Below are positions 1 to 7,812 of a stretch of 41,427 nt of DNA, one piece after another. This DNA is from Deltaproteobacteria bacterium (GTDB taxonomy: Bacteria > Desulfobacterota > Syntrophia > Syntrophales > UBA2185). Each line of letters starts with the position of its first letter. Position 1 is the first letter of the stretch. The notes under the pieces are model-generated. The model saw only the letters and a program-made list of their open reading frames with translations. It made no database searches and was not told the origin of the DNA. The DNA is taken from positions 1-41,427 of the forward strand of contig VGTB01000006.1 of NCBI GenBank assembly GCA_016874835.1, read 5' to 3'. The translations under genes were made by a program, and so were the position numbers.

Positions 1-2
1 TT

Positions 3-95
3 ATCGTCAGTCGTTATAACCCCGATCTGGTTATAGAGGCAATAAATGTCACCGCAGTTGTCACGGTAGCCATGATGATTTTGGGGGCGCTGTAG
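3..95 (+). CDS. C-terminal end of a membrane protein (partial, runs off the left edge)
   Basis: An open frame enters from the left edge and ends at a TAG at 93-95, giving 30 residues. The last 20 or so are hydrophobic (VTAVVTVAMMILGAL), which fits the final transmembrane helix of a permease or other inner-membrane protein. The piece is too short to assign a family. It is read towards the minus-strand genes that follow, so the two transcription units converge. It could be a chance open frame, but the amphipathic-then-hydrophobic pattern and the clean stop favour a real gene end. Confidence 0.4.
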   Translation: MVSRYNPDLVIEAINVTAVVTVAMMILGAL

Positions 96-315
96 CCAGT
101 GACGCGAAAGGTGTATCGCGGCTGAGCATGGTTCGTTACGCTCATGCGAATGAGATACGATGAAGGTTATTCATCGGGGAAAGCCGGCTTTAAAGCCTTA
201 GCCAGACTGTCCGTTCAGGTGCACTTTCATCCATGTCTTCGGATTACTGTACCGGTGGTTGCGGGTACGGATATCGACCCGTATCGGGAAGGTTGCCGTT
301 CCGGAATGAAAATAT

Positions 316-696
316 TCATTTTGCCTGTTTCTTCGCTTTTACAAAGCTGATGATACCGAACAGTAAGAACATTCCTCCCATGATGAGCTGGGGGACAGCA
401 GCCTCCGGTTCTCCCGCGAGAAAATGCATTGCTGCCTGGATGATATTGATGAGACCGAAAAAGATGAAGAAGATCGGTACGACGTAGGCGAAGATACGGC
501 GGATTCCTGATGGCAATTGGGGAAGTTTTTCTCCTTTTTCAGTCTCCGGGCTCGGGGCAGACGGTCTTGCCGTCGATGGAGCAGGCACTTCGTCCGACGC
601 ACTCTTTTCCTGACCGGAGAGAGCCCAGATGATTCTGTCTCGTTCTCTGGGATCTTTGACAGTCTTCAGTTTTTCAATGAGTTTATCTCTTTCCAT
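316..696 (-). CDS. Small two-helix membrane protein of unknown function
   Basis: Encodes 126 residues if translation starts at the ATG at 694-696, which has GAGG nine bases upstream. A GTG five codons earlier is open but overlaps the stop of the preceding gene and has no Shine-Dalgarno. The N-terminal 30 residues are charged and helical (MERDKLIEKLKTVKDPRERD), residues 35-62 are a Pro/Ala/Ser/Glu-rich linker, and residues about 68-90 and 102-119 are hydrophobic helices. The protein probably sits in the inner membrane with a cytoplasmic N-terminus. It lies directly after the 64-residue gene at 708-902 and is probably co-transcribed with it. I recognise no family. Confidence 0.7.
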   Translation of the reverse strand: MERDKLIEKLKTVKDPRERDRIIWALSGQEKSASDEVPAPSTARPSAPSPETEKGEKLPQLPSGIRRIFAYVVPIFFIFFGLINIIQAAMHFLAGEPEAAVPQLIMGGMFLLFGIISFVKAKKQAK

Positions 697-707
697 GTTA
701 TGCTGCC

Positions 708-902
708 TCACAGATCATCCCTCTCAGAACGAGAGATTTGTGTATGGGATTTTCCCCAGGAGACAACAGGTTCCCTCACGGATTTCCCGTTATCCAGGCG
801 TCTGACGGGAGTGGTCAGGGGTGCGGCTTTGACCGGACCGGAAGTTTTATTTACTTCTGCCCCCGGTGCGAGGTGACGGCTGAATCGCTGTGTTTTTTTC
901 AT
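708..902 (-). CDS. Small basic protein of unknown function (64 aa)
   Basis: This short gene starts at an ATG at 900-902 preceded by GGAGAG with seven bases of spacing, a good ribosome binding site. Its stop lies just before the next minus-strand gene. The product begins MKKTQRFSRHLAPG and is rich in Arg, Lys, Ser and Thr, with no hydrophobic stretch, cysteines or recognisable motif. It may be a small cytoplasmic or nucleic-acid-associated protein, but that is only a guess from its composition. The strong Shine-Dalgarno and the tight junction with the following gene are the evidence that it is real. Confidence 0.5.
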   Translation of the reverse strand: MKKTQRFSRHLAPGAEVNKTSGPVKAAPLTTPVRRLDNGKSVREPVVSWGKSHTQISRSERDDL

Positions 903-990
903 TGATGACTCTCCTTCAGGTCGTGAACGAGGGGAGGTTCGGAATGTCAGGTCCAGCTTGTCCGGGTTTTGTAAAAAATACGCACCCGGG

Positions 991-1317
991 TTAGAACCGG
1001 TATCTGTATACGAAAGAAAGAAGTACGAGAATAATCGCGACATAGAGAAAAATGTGCGTCTTTTTAAAGGATTTGGAACCTGCAACGAAACATCCGCACT
1101 GATCACACGTGGTCCACTTTGCTTTGATCTGGTTTTTGCAGTGGGGACACCGGAAAGAGTCGTTCTTGCTTGAGGTCTTTTCCAGTACACTTTTTTTCAG
1201 TTCCACGTGAACGTCGTAAGTCCAGCTGCAGCCGTTCGTGGGGCAACTTCCTTTGAGGGGCATGGTATCTGTCCAGACGAAACTGTGAGAACAATCCGGG
1301 CACTTAATCACTAACAT
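991..1317 (-). CDS. Zinc-ribbon membrane protein of unknown function
   Basis: Encodes 108 residues from the ATG at 1315-1317. The open frame extends upstream to 1452, but that part is Pro/Arg-rich and looks non-coding. Four cysteine pairs suggest two zinc ribbons: C6/C9 with C25/C30, and C57/C60 with C71/C74, the last written RCPHC and CDQCGC. Residues about 89-104 form one transmembrane helix ending in a short basic tail (YRYRF), so the zinc-binding part should face the cytoplasm. Zinc ribbons in such small proteins often bind nucleic acid or protein partners, but nothing here shows which. The start is uncertain because only a weak GGAA lies upstream. Confidence 0.65.
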   Translation of the reverse strand: MLVIKCPDCSHSFVWTDTMPLKGSCPTNGCSWTYDVHVELKKSVLEKTSSKNDSFRCPHCKNQIKAKWTTCDQCGCFVAGSKSFKKTHIFLYVAIILVLLSFVYRYRF

Positions 1318-1466
1318 GAACTGTTTCCATGACTGGAGCGAAGCAGAAATAGTATTGTCCGACAGTTCTTCTGTCAGGTCCTCACTCCTTGCGCGCCGAA
1401 TCCGTAACACAGGTGGTGGGGGGATTTCAAGAAATAAAAGTGGGCACAACATACCGTATGAAGAGC

Positions 1467-1541
1467 TTGACTTTCACCGGCAGATATTTTAAAAAATTCC
1501 CGATTGCTTCACTGACAGTTCAACACAGTTCTGGGTAAAAT
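1467..1541 (+). promoter_or_regulatory. Candidate promoters of the TAXI TRAP operon
   Basis: Two sigma-70-like promoters lie upstream of the binding-protein gene. One is TTGACT at 1467-1472 with TAAAAA at 1490-1495 (17-base spacer). The better placed is CTGACA at 1512-1517 with TAAAAT at 1536-1541 (18-base spacer). The second would start transcription about 50 bases before the gene, which has the strong ribosome site AAGGGGGG at 1590-1597. Confidence 0.45.
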
Positions 1542-1601
1542 AGGAAAAAGGTTGAAACTTTTATTCATTAACATTTAGATGTCAAAAATTAAGGGGGGCT
1601 T

Positions 1602-2597
1602 ATGTTAAAAAAGAAAAGTGTCTTGATCGTATTTTCCATCCTTGTTGCAGCAGCATTGGTGTTTGCGGGCAACTCATATTCGGCAAAGAAGTTTTTTGCA
1701 ATTTCCACGGGGGGAACAGGTGGAACCTATTATCCTCTGGGTGGTATTCTTGCTCAGGCCTTGACGGAGAAGGTACCTGAAGTCGTCGTCACGGCCCAGG
1801 CCGGAAGTGCTTCCGTAGCCAACTGTAACCTCATCAGGGATCGTCAGGTCGAATCGGCTTTTGTGCAGAGCAATGTGGCCTTTGCTGCGTACAACGGTAC
1901 CGACCAGTTCAAGGAAAAACCTGCGAAGAATCTCAGGGGGATCGCATCTCTCTATCCCGAGACGATCCAGATTGTTGCCAGGGCGGATTCGAAAATCAAA
2001 ACCATGAAAGACATCAAGGGCAAGCGTCTTGTTCCTGGTGACCGGGGGAGCGGAACAGAAGTGGACACGCTGAATGTCCTTTCGGTGTATAAACTAACCT
2101 ACAAGGACTTCGCCGGTGTAGACTGGCTGAGTTTCTCCGGGGCGGCGCAGAGGCTCCAGGATAAGCAGGCTGATGTGACCTTCACCACCGCGGGCTGGCC
2201 AACAGCGGCTATTCAGGAGTTGTCCATTGCGACGAATATCGTTCTCATTCCTATCGATGAGGCAAAGATCAGGGAACTGACGAAAAAGTTTCCTTTCTAC
2301 AGCCGGATTGTCATCCCCAAGGGAACCTATAAAGGGCAGGAAAAGGATGTTCCCACCATCACCACCATGGCCCAGTGGGTGGTTGACGCCAGTGTTCCCG
2401 AGGATACAGTGTACCAACTCACCAAAGCCCTCTGGGAGGTAGGAGCAGGCAAGATGGCCCAGGCTCATGCAAAGGGGAAGGATGTGCAGCTGAAGACAGC
2501 CCTCAGCGGGATGGCCATTCCACTCCACCCGGGTGCCGAGAAATATTACAAGGAAATGAAGGTTCTGAAGGAAGAAAAGCGCAAAAAGAAACGGTGA
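1602..2597 (+). CDS. TAXI-family TRAP transporter substrate-binding protein
   Basis: This is the periplasmic solute-binding component of a TRAP-type uptake system of the TAXI branch. The 331-residue length is normal for the family. Residues 1-28 form a signal peptide (MLKKKSVLIVFSILVAAALV, then a Ser-Ala cleavage region). The mature start has the family hallmark ISTGGTGGTYYPLGG, followed by QAGSASVANCNLI and the GDRGSGTEVDTLN stretch that line the ligand pocket. The C-terminus is very basic (KEEKRKKKR), which is unusual for a periplasmic protein. It is followed by a terminator, then by DUF1850 and fused permease genes, the standard TAXI partners. The ligand cannot be read from the sequence. 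Known or suggested TAXI ligands include glutamate and other carboxylates. Confidence 0.95.
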   Translation: MLKKKSVLIVFSILVAAALVFAGNSYSAKKFFAISTGGTGGTYYPLGGILAQALTEKVPEVVVTAQAGSASVANCNLIRDRQVESAFVQSNVAFAAYNGTDQFKEKPAKNLRGIASLYPETIQIVARADSKIKTMKDIKGKRLVPGDRGSGTEVDTLNVLSVYKLTYKDFAGVDWLSFSGAAQRLQDKQADVTFTTAGWPTAAIQELSIATNIVLIPIDEAKIRELTKKFPFYSRIVIPKGTYKGQEKDVPTITTMAQWVVDASVPEDTVYQLTKALWEVGAGKMAQAHAKGKDVQLKTALSGMAIPLHPGAEKYYKEMKVLKEEKRKKKR

Positions 2598-2624
2598 GAG
2601 CGTTTTCCTGATAAGAATCTCAGA

Positions 2625-2653
2625 GGGCACCCTGTCACGGGTGCCCGTTTTTT
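2625..2653 (+). terminator. Intrinsic terminator between the TAXI and DUF1850 genes
   Basis: A perfect 8-bp stem, GGGCACCC (2625-2632) and GGGTGCCC (2639-2646), encloses a six-base loop and is followed by G and six T (2648-2653). It lies inside an operon and ends two bases before the ATG of the next gene. It probably limits read-through, so the binding protein is made in excess of the permease. Confidence 0.9.
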
Positions 2654-2655
2654 GT

Positions 2656-3150
2656 ATGCGAAAAGGCATTTTTCTCGTTGCTGCTTCTGTCCTCGTTGTC
2701 GTGGTTGCCGGTTTCCTTCCTGTGCATGTACTGGAGGGTACCGTGGCAGGAACGGAGGAACGCATATTTGTCGAGAAGGTTCGGTCCGGGGATACGTTTT
2801 CGCTTTCCTTCATGCACTCGGTGGAAAAATCGATCGTAAGGGATCATTTCCGCATTGACGATACTTACCGGATTATTCTATATGAGACCGCATTCAGTTC
2901 CCTGAATGCGGGGCTTCCGACGGCAACTGCGCCCGGTGAAACCCTGATCCGGGAGGAGGGTACGTTCCGGATTATGGGCATGAACCGTGTGCTCCCGGGA
3001 ATCAGTCTGTGGGTTGACGAGGAGTACAAGAACAGACTTGAAATCGGCGAACGGGTTATCGTGCTTCCCGTTCTTTCAGGATGTTCACTTCTGCATGTGA
3101 GTATCCGCAAGGCCTATGCCTGGGAGTATCTCCTGGCCGGAGTGAGATGA
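2656..3150 (+). CDS. DUF1850 domain protein, accessory to the TAXI TRAP transporter
   Basis: The product has 164 residues from the ATG at 2656. An upstream GTG at 2641 lies inside the terminator stem and is unlikely. Residues about 4-20 form a membrane anchor or signal peptide (GIFLVAASVLVVVVAGF). The family signature is visible as FSLSFMHSVEKS, then RDHFRIDD, ETAFSSLNAGLPTA and a C-terminal Ser/Ala-rich strand. DUF1850 genes are typically found between TAXI binding proteins and fused TRAP permeases, as here. The protein is thought to be periplasmic and its function is unknown. No ordinary Shine-Dalgarno precedes the ATG, only the T-run of the terminator, so translation initiation is odd. Confidence 0.88.
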   Translation: MRKGIFLVAASVLVVVVAGFLPVHVLEGTVAGTEERIFVEKVRSGDTFSLSFMHSVEKSIVRDHFRIDDTYRIILYETAFSSLNAGLPTATAPGETLIREEGTFRIMGMNRVLPGISLWVDEEYKNRLEIGERVIVLPVLSGCSLLHVSIRKAYAWEYLLAGVR

Positions 3151-3186
3151 ATGGGAAACATCACGGGATGGTGTAATTGAGGATAT

Positions 3187-5928
3187 ATGGAAGAAAAAAG
3201 GATTGATGTCGTGCCAGCCGAACTCAAAGAGGATGCCGATCAGGTCGCTAAATATGATCCTGAAATGAGATTCCGGCAACTTACCGGCATCACCTACCGT
3301 CTTATCTTTATCATGACCATCATCCTGTCTATTTTCCATATTTATACAGCCGGTTTCGGTGTGTTGCAGGAATGGCGCCACCGGGCCTTCCACCTGGCTT
3401 TTGTTCTTCCCCTCGTCTTTTTCGTCTATTCCATCAAGAAACAGGTACACAGGAAAGGGATTAAACACTTTGTCTTTGACGTCATCTATGCACTGACGGC
3501 AAGCATTCTAAATACGGCAGTATTCCGGGAAATCCTTGACCTCTCCTTCTCTGTCTCGGCGTTTGTTGCGGTATGCACCTTCATTCTCACTCTGTACTTC
3601 AAGCAACGGGAAAATCTCCCTGAGCACCTGGCACTTTATGTGGATTTCCCCCTCTATACCCTGATGATAGGAACTGTCGGGTACGGTATACTGCTCGGGT
3701 ATAGATTTTTAGATGTCCGCTCGTGGTTCGTGGATCTGAACCCATCCCTGGTCTTCTGGGGGATCTTTCTTCTGGGGATTTTCCTGGCGATCCTGGCACT
3801 CTTCGTTCTTCAGTGGGCACGGACGCTCCTGTCCGTCATACGGAGAAAAACCGCAGACTACAGGCATGATAATGTTCCTTACTTCGATGTGTTTTTTGCA
3901 TTGCTGGCCTGTATGATATCCGTGTACATCTTCCTGGAGTTTAACAATATTGGTGCTCGGGCGGGAAGTCCTGAACTGATAGAACTTGTTGTGGGAAGTT
4001 TCTCCTTCATGCTCATCCTTGAGGGAGCGCGGCGGAGCATTGGCGCTCCTCTTCCGATTATTGCTATGCTCGTTTTGATTAACTGTTACCTGGGGCCGTA
4101 CTTTCTGGACATCCCGGGCCTCGAAATTTTTGCCCACCGCGGATACTCAATGTCGAGGATTGTCGATTATATGTATTTAGGTACGGAGGGGATTTACGGT
4201 ATTCCTCTTGGAGTCGTGGCGACCTTCGTGTTTCACTTCGTGCTCTTCGGGATCTTCATATCACGGACAGGACTTGCTCAGCTTTTCATGGATATCGCCA
4301 TGGCGCTGGCAGGCTGGTCCTCCGGTGGCCCCGCCAAGGTAGCGGTTATCGCGAGCGGTTTCATGGGCTCCATCAGTGGAAGCTCTGTCGCAAATGCAGT
4401 TACAACCGGTTCATTCACGATTCCGCTTATGAAAAAGGTGGGTTACAAGCCGGTATTTGCCGCCGGTGTTGAGGCAGCAGCCAGTACAGGTGGGCAAATC
4501 ATGCCTCCTATTATGGGAGCGGCGGCCTTCATCATGGCCGAGTTCCTGGGTGTACCCTACGTAAAGATTGCCCTCTGTGCCGTTCTTCCCGCATTGGTTC
4601 ACTTCTTCGCCGTAGGATGGATGGTTCATTTAGAGGCAAAGAAGACGGGTCTCCTGGGTCTTCCGAGGGAGATGCTCCCCAACATATGGCTGATCCTCAA
4701 AGAGAAGTGGCTTCTGGTTGGACCGTTGATTATTATTGTATATCTTCTGATAACCGGCTCAAGTCCTTTCCTTGCTGCTTTCTGGGGGATCGTTTACGCC
4801 ACCGCAACGGGGCAAATCCATCGGAGGACGATACCCCTGCTCATTCCGCTTTGTCTCTCCGTTCCCCCGGTACTCTTTAATCTTGATCCCTTCGTGTCAA
4901 CGGGGTCTCTCATGACATGGTTTGGTTTTGCCGCTATCGGGTTTTACTACTTCTACCGGACTTCCGAACTTCTTTCATGGGCGATCGGGTTGGGCACATC
5001 GATCCTCCTCACAACTCTCCTCTATTTCGGGGTTGAACCGTCCTTTTCTGCTTTCTGGACAAATATGGCAATCATATTCATCGGCCTCTTTTATCGTGAG
5101 AGCAAGATGCGTGTACCGGACATCCTTGCCACTCTCGAAGAGGGGACAAAAAATGCGATCGCCATAGGCGCTGCCTGTGCTTGCGTGGGATTTATTGTCG
5201 GGGCGACGACCCTCACAGGTATCGGGCTTAAGTTCGCCACCGCTGTCATCACCATTGCCCACGGGATTGCCGTTTTTCTTAACCATTTCGATTTTCTGCA
5301 GCTTACGACCATCAATGACCTGACGCTTTTCTTCACCCTCGTTAACACGGCGATTGCCTGTTTTATCCTGGGTATGGGTATTCCCACGACAGCGCAGTAC
5401 ATCATTGCGTCCATGATAGCGGCGCCGGCGCTCCTGCAATGGGGGGTTCATCCCCTCCTTTCCCACATGTTTGTCTTTTTCTACGCCATCCTTGCAGATG
5501 TGACACCGCCGGTGGCGCTTGCGGCCTATGCGGCGGCGGGTGTAGCGGGGAGCGACCCATTTCGAACGGGCTTCAGGTCGTTCAGTCTTTCCAGTGCAAA
5601 AGCCTGCGTGCCTTTCGCCTTTATTTATGCTCCTGCTGTGCTCCTCATGCCCTGGCTTCTTGACCCGAATGCGCCGTTCGAAGTCCTGTGGTTCATCCAG
5701 TGTGTGATCACTCTGCTTCTTGGGGTTGTTGCCCTGGGGGCAACCGTGGTAGGGTACATTGGCGGAGGTCCGCTGAATATTTTCGAAAGGATCCTTATGG
5801 GTGTCGCCGCACTTTTCCTTATCGTACCGGGGACCACGACGGATATTATGGGTGCCGTGCTACTTAGCTTTCTCTTTGTCAAACAAGTTCTGAAAAAGAG
5901 GTGGCAGGCGAAACATTCAGGCGGGTAA
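3187..5928 (+). CDS. TRAP transporter fused permease (DctQM-type)
   Basis: At 913 residues this is a fused TRAP permease carrying the small (DctQ-like) and large (DctM-like) membrane subunits in one chain. A cytoplasmic N-terminus of about 35 residues precedes many hydrophobic helices. The DctM core is clear: FMGSISGSSVANAVTTGSF, then AAASTGGQIMPPIMGAAAF, and later LGMGIPTTAQYIIA and DVTPPVALAAYAAAG, the conserved loops of the elevator domain. The C-terminal 200 residues add further helices of the kind seen in long TAXI permeases. It takes up the ligand of the upstream binding protein, driven by an ion gradient (sodium in characterised TRAP systems). It lies 36 bases after the DUF1850 gene in the same operon. 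Confidence 0.95.
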   Translation: MEEKRIDVVPAELKEDADQVAKYDPEMRFRQLTGITYRLIFIMTIILSIFHIYTAGFGVLQEWRHRAFHLAFVLPLVFFVYSIKKQVHRKGIKHFVFDVIYALTASILNTAVFREILDLSFSVSAFVAVCTFILTLYFKQRENLPEHLALYVDFPLYTLMIGTVGYGILLGYRFLDVRSWFVDLNPSLVFWGIFLLGIFLAILALFVLQWARTLLSVIRRKTADYRHDNVPYFDVFFALLACMISVYIFLEFNNIGARAGSPELIELVVGSFSFMLILEGARRSIGAPLPIIAMLVLINCYLGPYFLDIPGLEIFAHRGYSMSRIVDYMYLGTEGIYGIPLGVVATFVFHFVLFGIFISRTGLAQLFMDIAMALAGWSSGGPAKVAVIASGFMGSISGSSVANAVTTGSFTIPLMKKVGYKPVFAAGVEAAASTGGQIMPPIMGAAAFIMAEFLGVPYVKIALCAVLPALVHFFAVGWMVHLEAKKTGLLGLPREMLPNIWLILKEKWLLVGPLIIIVYLLITGSSPFLAAFWGIVYATATGQIHRRTIPLLIPLCLSVPPVLFNLDPFVSTGSLMTWFGFAAIGFYYFYRTSELLSWAIGLGTSILLTTLLYFGVEPSFSAFWTNMAIIFIGLFYRESKMRVPDILATLEEGTKNAIAIGAACACVGFIVGATTLTGIGLKFATAVITIAHGIAVFLNHFDFLQLTTINDLTLFFTLVNTAIACFILGMGIPTTAQYIIASMIAAPALLQWGVHPLLSHMFVFFYAILADVTPPVALAAYAAAGVAGSDPFRTGFRSFSLSSAKACVPFAFIYAPAVLLMPWLLDPNAPFEVLWFIQCVITLLLGVVALGATVVGYIGGGPLNIFERILMGVAALFLIVPGTTTDIMGAVLLSFLFVKQVLKKRWQAKHSGG

Positions 5929-5976
5929 AGAATACATGCGATACAGAAAAAGAAATATTGAAAGGTTGTCTCATTC

Positions 5977-6978
5977 ATGAAGAAGAAAATACGTGTCATC
6001 CATTACGGATTGGGGCCTATCGGCATTGAGACGGCCCGGCTCGTTTTCAGGAAATCTATGGTGGAAAGTGTGGGAGCTGTGGATATCTCCAAAGATATGC
6101 TCGGGAAAGATCTGGGAGAAATATTGGGGCTCGATAAAAGGCTTGGATTTTCAGTAACGGAAAACGCAAAGGACTTGTTTGCCGGCACGAAGGCGGATGT
6201 GGTTCTTCACACAACAGGTTCCCGTATCAGGAAGATATACCCCGAGCTGGAAGAGATCATCCGGGCGGGACTGAACATCATATCATCGTCAGAAGAACTG
6301 CTTTTCCCCCTGAAAGAAAATGCCGGATCGGCAAGGAAGGTGGACGCGCTTGCAAAGAAACATGGTGTGACGGTGTTAGGAACGGGTGTCAACCCCGGCT
6401 TCGTCATGGATGCCCTTCCCCTTTTTCTCACCGGTGTGTGTCAGGATGTAAAAAAGATCCACGTGGAGCGATTTGTTGATGCGGGGACAAGGAGGTATCC
6501 CCTCCAGAAGAAGGTCGGTGCCGGTATGACGGAGAGGGCTTTCCGGGAGCAGGTTGCCCAGAAGACCTTGGGACATGTGGGACTCTTAGAATCGCTCTAC
6601 CTTGTTGCTGATAATCTGGGCATGTCTCTCGATGACGTGAATGAGACAGTTGAGCCCGTGATAACCCCAAAAGTGGTGAAGACGGCATATTTCTCATTGA
6701 GACCGGGTGATGTGGCGGGAATCAAGCACACCGCGGAGGGTATCAAAGACGGTGAAAAGATCATCACGCTTGATCTGAGAATGTTCATCGGGTGCGAGGA
6801 ACCGTATGATTCTGTTCATATTGTGGGAACACCGGAGATCAGGTTGCGGATCGAAGGTGGCGTGGCGGGTGATCAGGCGACGGCGGCGATTCTTGTGAAT
6901 TCCATTTCCGCAGTCATGGATGCACAACCCGGCCTGATGACAGTCAAGGATATGCCGGCGGCTCATTTCACGCGTTGA
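5977..6978 (+). CDS. NAD(P)-dependent amino-acid dehydrogenase, 2,4-diaminopentanoate dehydrogenase-like
   Basis: A 333-residue oxidoreductase related to dihydrodipicolinate reductase and to Ord, the 2,4-diaminopentanoate dehydrogenase of clostridial ornithine fermentation. The N-terminal Rossmann fold shows VIHYGLGPIG (residues 7-16) for dinucleotide binding. Other family-like segments are DVVLHTTGS, NIISSSEELLFP and GTGVNPGFVMDALPL, the last a strongly conserved loop. It begins 48 bases after the TRAP permease and probably shares its transcript, which hints that the imported substrate or its breakdown product may be an amine or amino acid. The other ornithine-fermentation genes (ortA, ortB, oraS, oraE) are not in the window, so the exact substrate is open. 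Confidence 0.75.
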   Translation: MKKKIRVIHYGLGPIGIETARLVFRKSMVESVGAVDISKDMLGKDLGEILGLDKRLGFSVTENAKDLFAGTKADVVLHTTGSRIRKIYPELEEIIRAGLNIISSSEELLFPLKENAGSARKVDALAKKHGVTVLGTGVNPGFVMDALPLFLTGVCQDVKKIHVERFVDAGTRRYPLQKKVGAGMTERAFREQVAQKTLGHVGLLESLYLVADNLGMSLDDVNETVEPVITPKVVKTAYFSLRPGDVAGIKHTAEGIKDGEKIITLDLRMFIGCEEPYDSVHIVGTPEIRLRIEGGVAGDQATAAILVNSISAVMDAQPGLMTVKDMPAAHFTR

Positions 6979-7207
6979 GAGCTTGAAAACCTATCTGTAA
7001 TATTTCATTCAACGACGCTGAACATTTCTTTCAAAGAGTTCCCCTTGTTTTCCTATCCGCTCCCCGTATCGGCCTGGAACGTAAGAGAGAAAGCGATTTA
7101 TAATCAACATGTTATGAATTGTTTGTGGGCATTCCCTCAATTGGCATGTTTATTTCATCATTACAGGATGAAAAAGACAGCATAAAGACTTGGGAAGGGG
7201 GACATAG

Positions 7208-7486
7208 ATCATAAAAAAGATAATTCAGACGACAGTACTTGCGGCCTTTGTAGTGTTGACCACCGCTTCATTCGGCTATGCTGAATACGCTGCGGCGGGA
7301 CCGGTGAATTTCCCCTTTTTTCATCTCGGTTGCCTGATCGTGGGTGGATTGATCATTATTTCCCTGAAGCATAAATACAGTAAAATATATCTCAGTGAGG
7401 CAGTTGGTTCGTTCGCCCTCTATACCATTCTCGTGGCCCTCTTTACCTCACCCGTCGTGGATGCTCTCAAGAATCTCGTGGGCTAA
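7208..7486 (+). CDS. Small exported or inner-membrane protein with an apparent AUA or AUC start
   Basis: The frame opens after a TAG at 7205-7207 with ATC (7208) and ATA (7211), then AAA AAG. Read with the ATA as initiator it gives a textbook signal sequence (KKIIQTTVLAAFVVLTTASFGYA) and a 91-residue product. Two hydrophobic segments follow (LGCLIVGGLIIISL and SFALYTILVALFTSPVV). A G-rich ribosome site (AAGGGGGA, about 7195-7202) lies at normal spacing upstream. The first conventional starts, GTG and TTG at 7250 and 7253, would remove the basic n-region and most of the hydrophobic core, and have no ribosome site. A sequencing error in a normal ATG is possible. The family is not recognised. 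It is followed by a strong terminator and then the AtpZ-like gene. Confidence 0.65.
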   Translation: MIKKIIQTTVLAAFVVLTTASFGYAEYAAAGPVNFPFFHLGCLIVGGLIIISLKHKYSKIYLSEAVGSFALYTILVALFTSPVVDALKNLVG

Positions 7487-7494
7487 ACGAACCG

Positions 7495-7524
7495 ATCCCC
7501 GGATATTTGTCCGGGGATTTTTTT
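7495..7524 (+). terminator. Intrinsic terminator after the small membrane protein gene
   Basis: A 9-bp stem ATCCCCGGA (7495-7503) pairs with TCCGGGGAT (7510-7518) around the loop TATTTG and runs into seven T (7518-7524). It closes the transcript of the 91-residue membrane protein, only nine bases after its stop codon. Confidence 0.92.
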
Positions 7525-7563
7525 CTTTCTATGACCGTTTCATTGAGGTTTCCGGGAGGTACG

Positions 7564-7797
7564 ATGCAGACACGTCATTCCCACCAGAACACAATGAGCT
7601 ACACCCATATACTGACGTTGAGCGCATGGGGCTTTGCGATTGTCATTGCTTCCTTTCTCTTTCTCTATGTCGGCTACTGGCTTGATGAGTTGTTCAGAAC
7701 GTCGCCGACCTTCATGATCGGCCTGTTTCTCCTTGCCGTCTTTTTCTGTATTGGAAGATTTTATCGTGAGGCCTGGCTGAAGAGAGAAAGATGGTAA
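7564..7797 (+). CDS. AtpZ/AtpI-family small membrane protein
   Basis: A 77-residue protein starting at the ATG at 7564, which has GGGAGG four bases upstream. Longer frames to 7507 start inside the terminator and are unlikely. Two transmembrane helices (AWGFAIVIASFLFLYVGYWL and FMIGLFLLAVFFCIGRFY) flank a short loop with the family-like GYWLDELF. AtpZ/AtpI proteins usually sit at the head of F-type ATP synthase operons and help assemble the c-ring or move magnesium. No atp genes follow here: the next gene is a convergent deformylase 15 bases away. Either the atp cluster has been separated from it or it acts alone. Confidence 0.7.
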   Translation: MQTRHSHQNTMSYTHILTLSAWGFAIVIASFLFLYVGYWLDELFRTSPTFMIGLFLLAVFFCIGRFYREAWLKRERW

Positions 7798-7812
7798 AGG
7801 TATCGGGAGATA

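Noticed and set aside
2094-2813. 239-residue minus-strand frame over the TAXI and DUF1850 genes
   Set aside because: It is antisense to two clearly coding genes and runs through the terminator hairpin between them.
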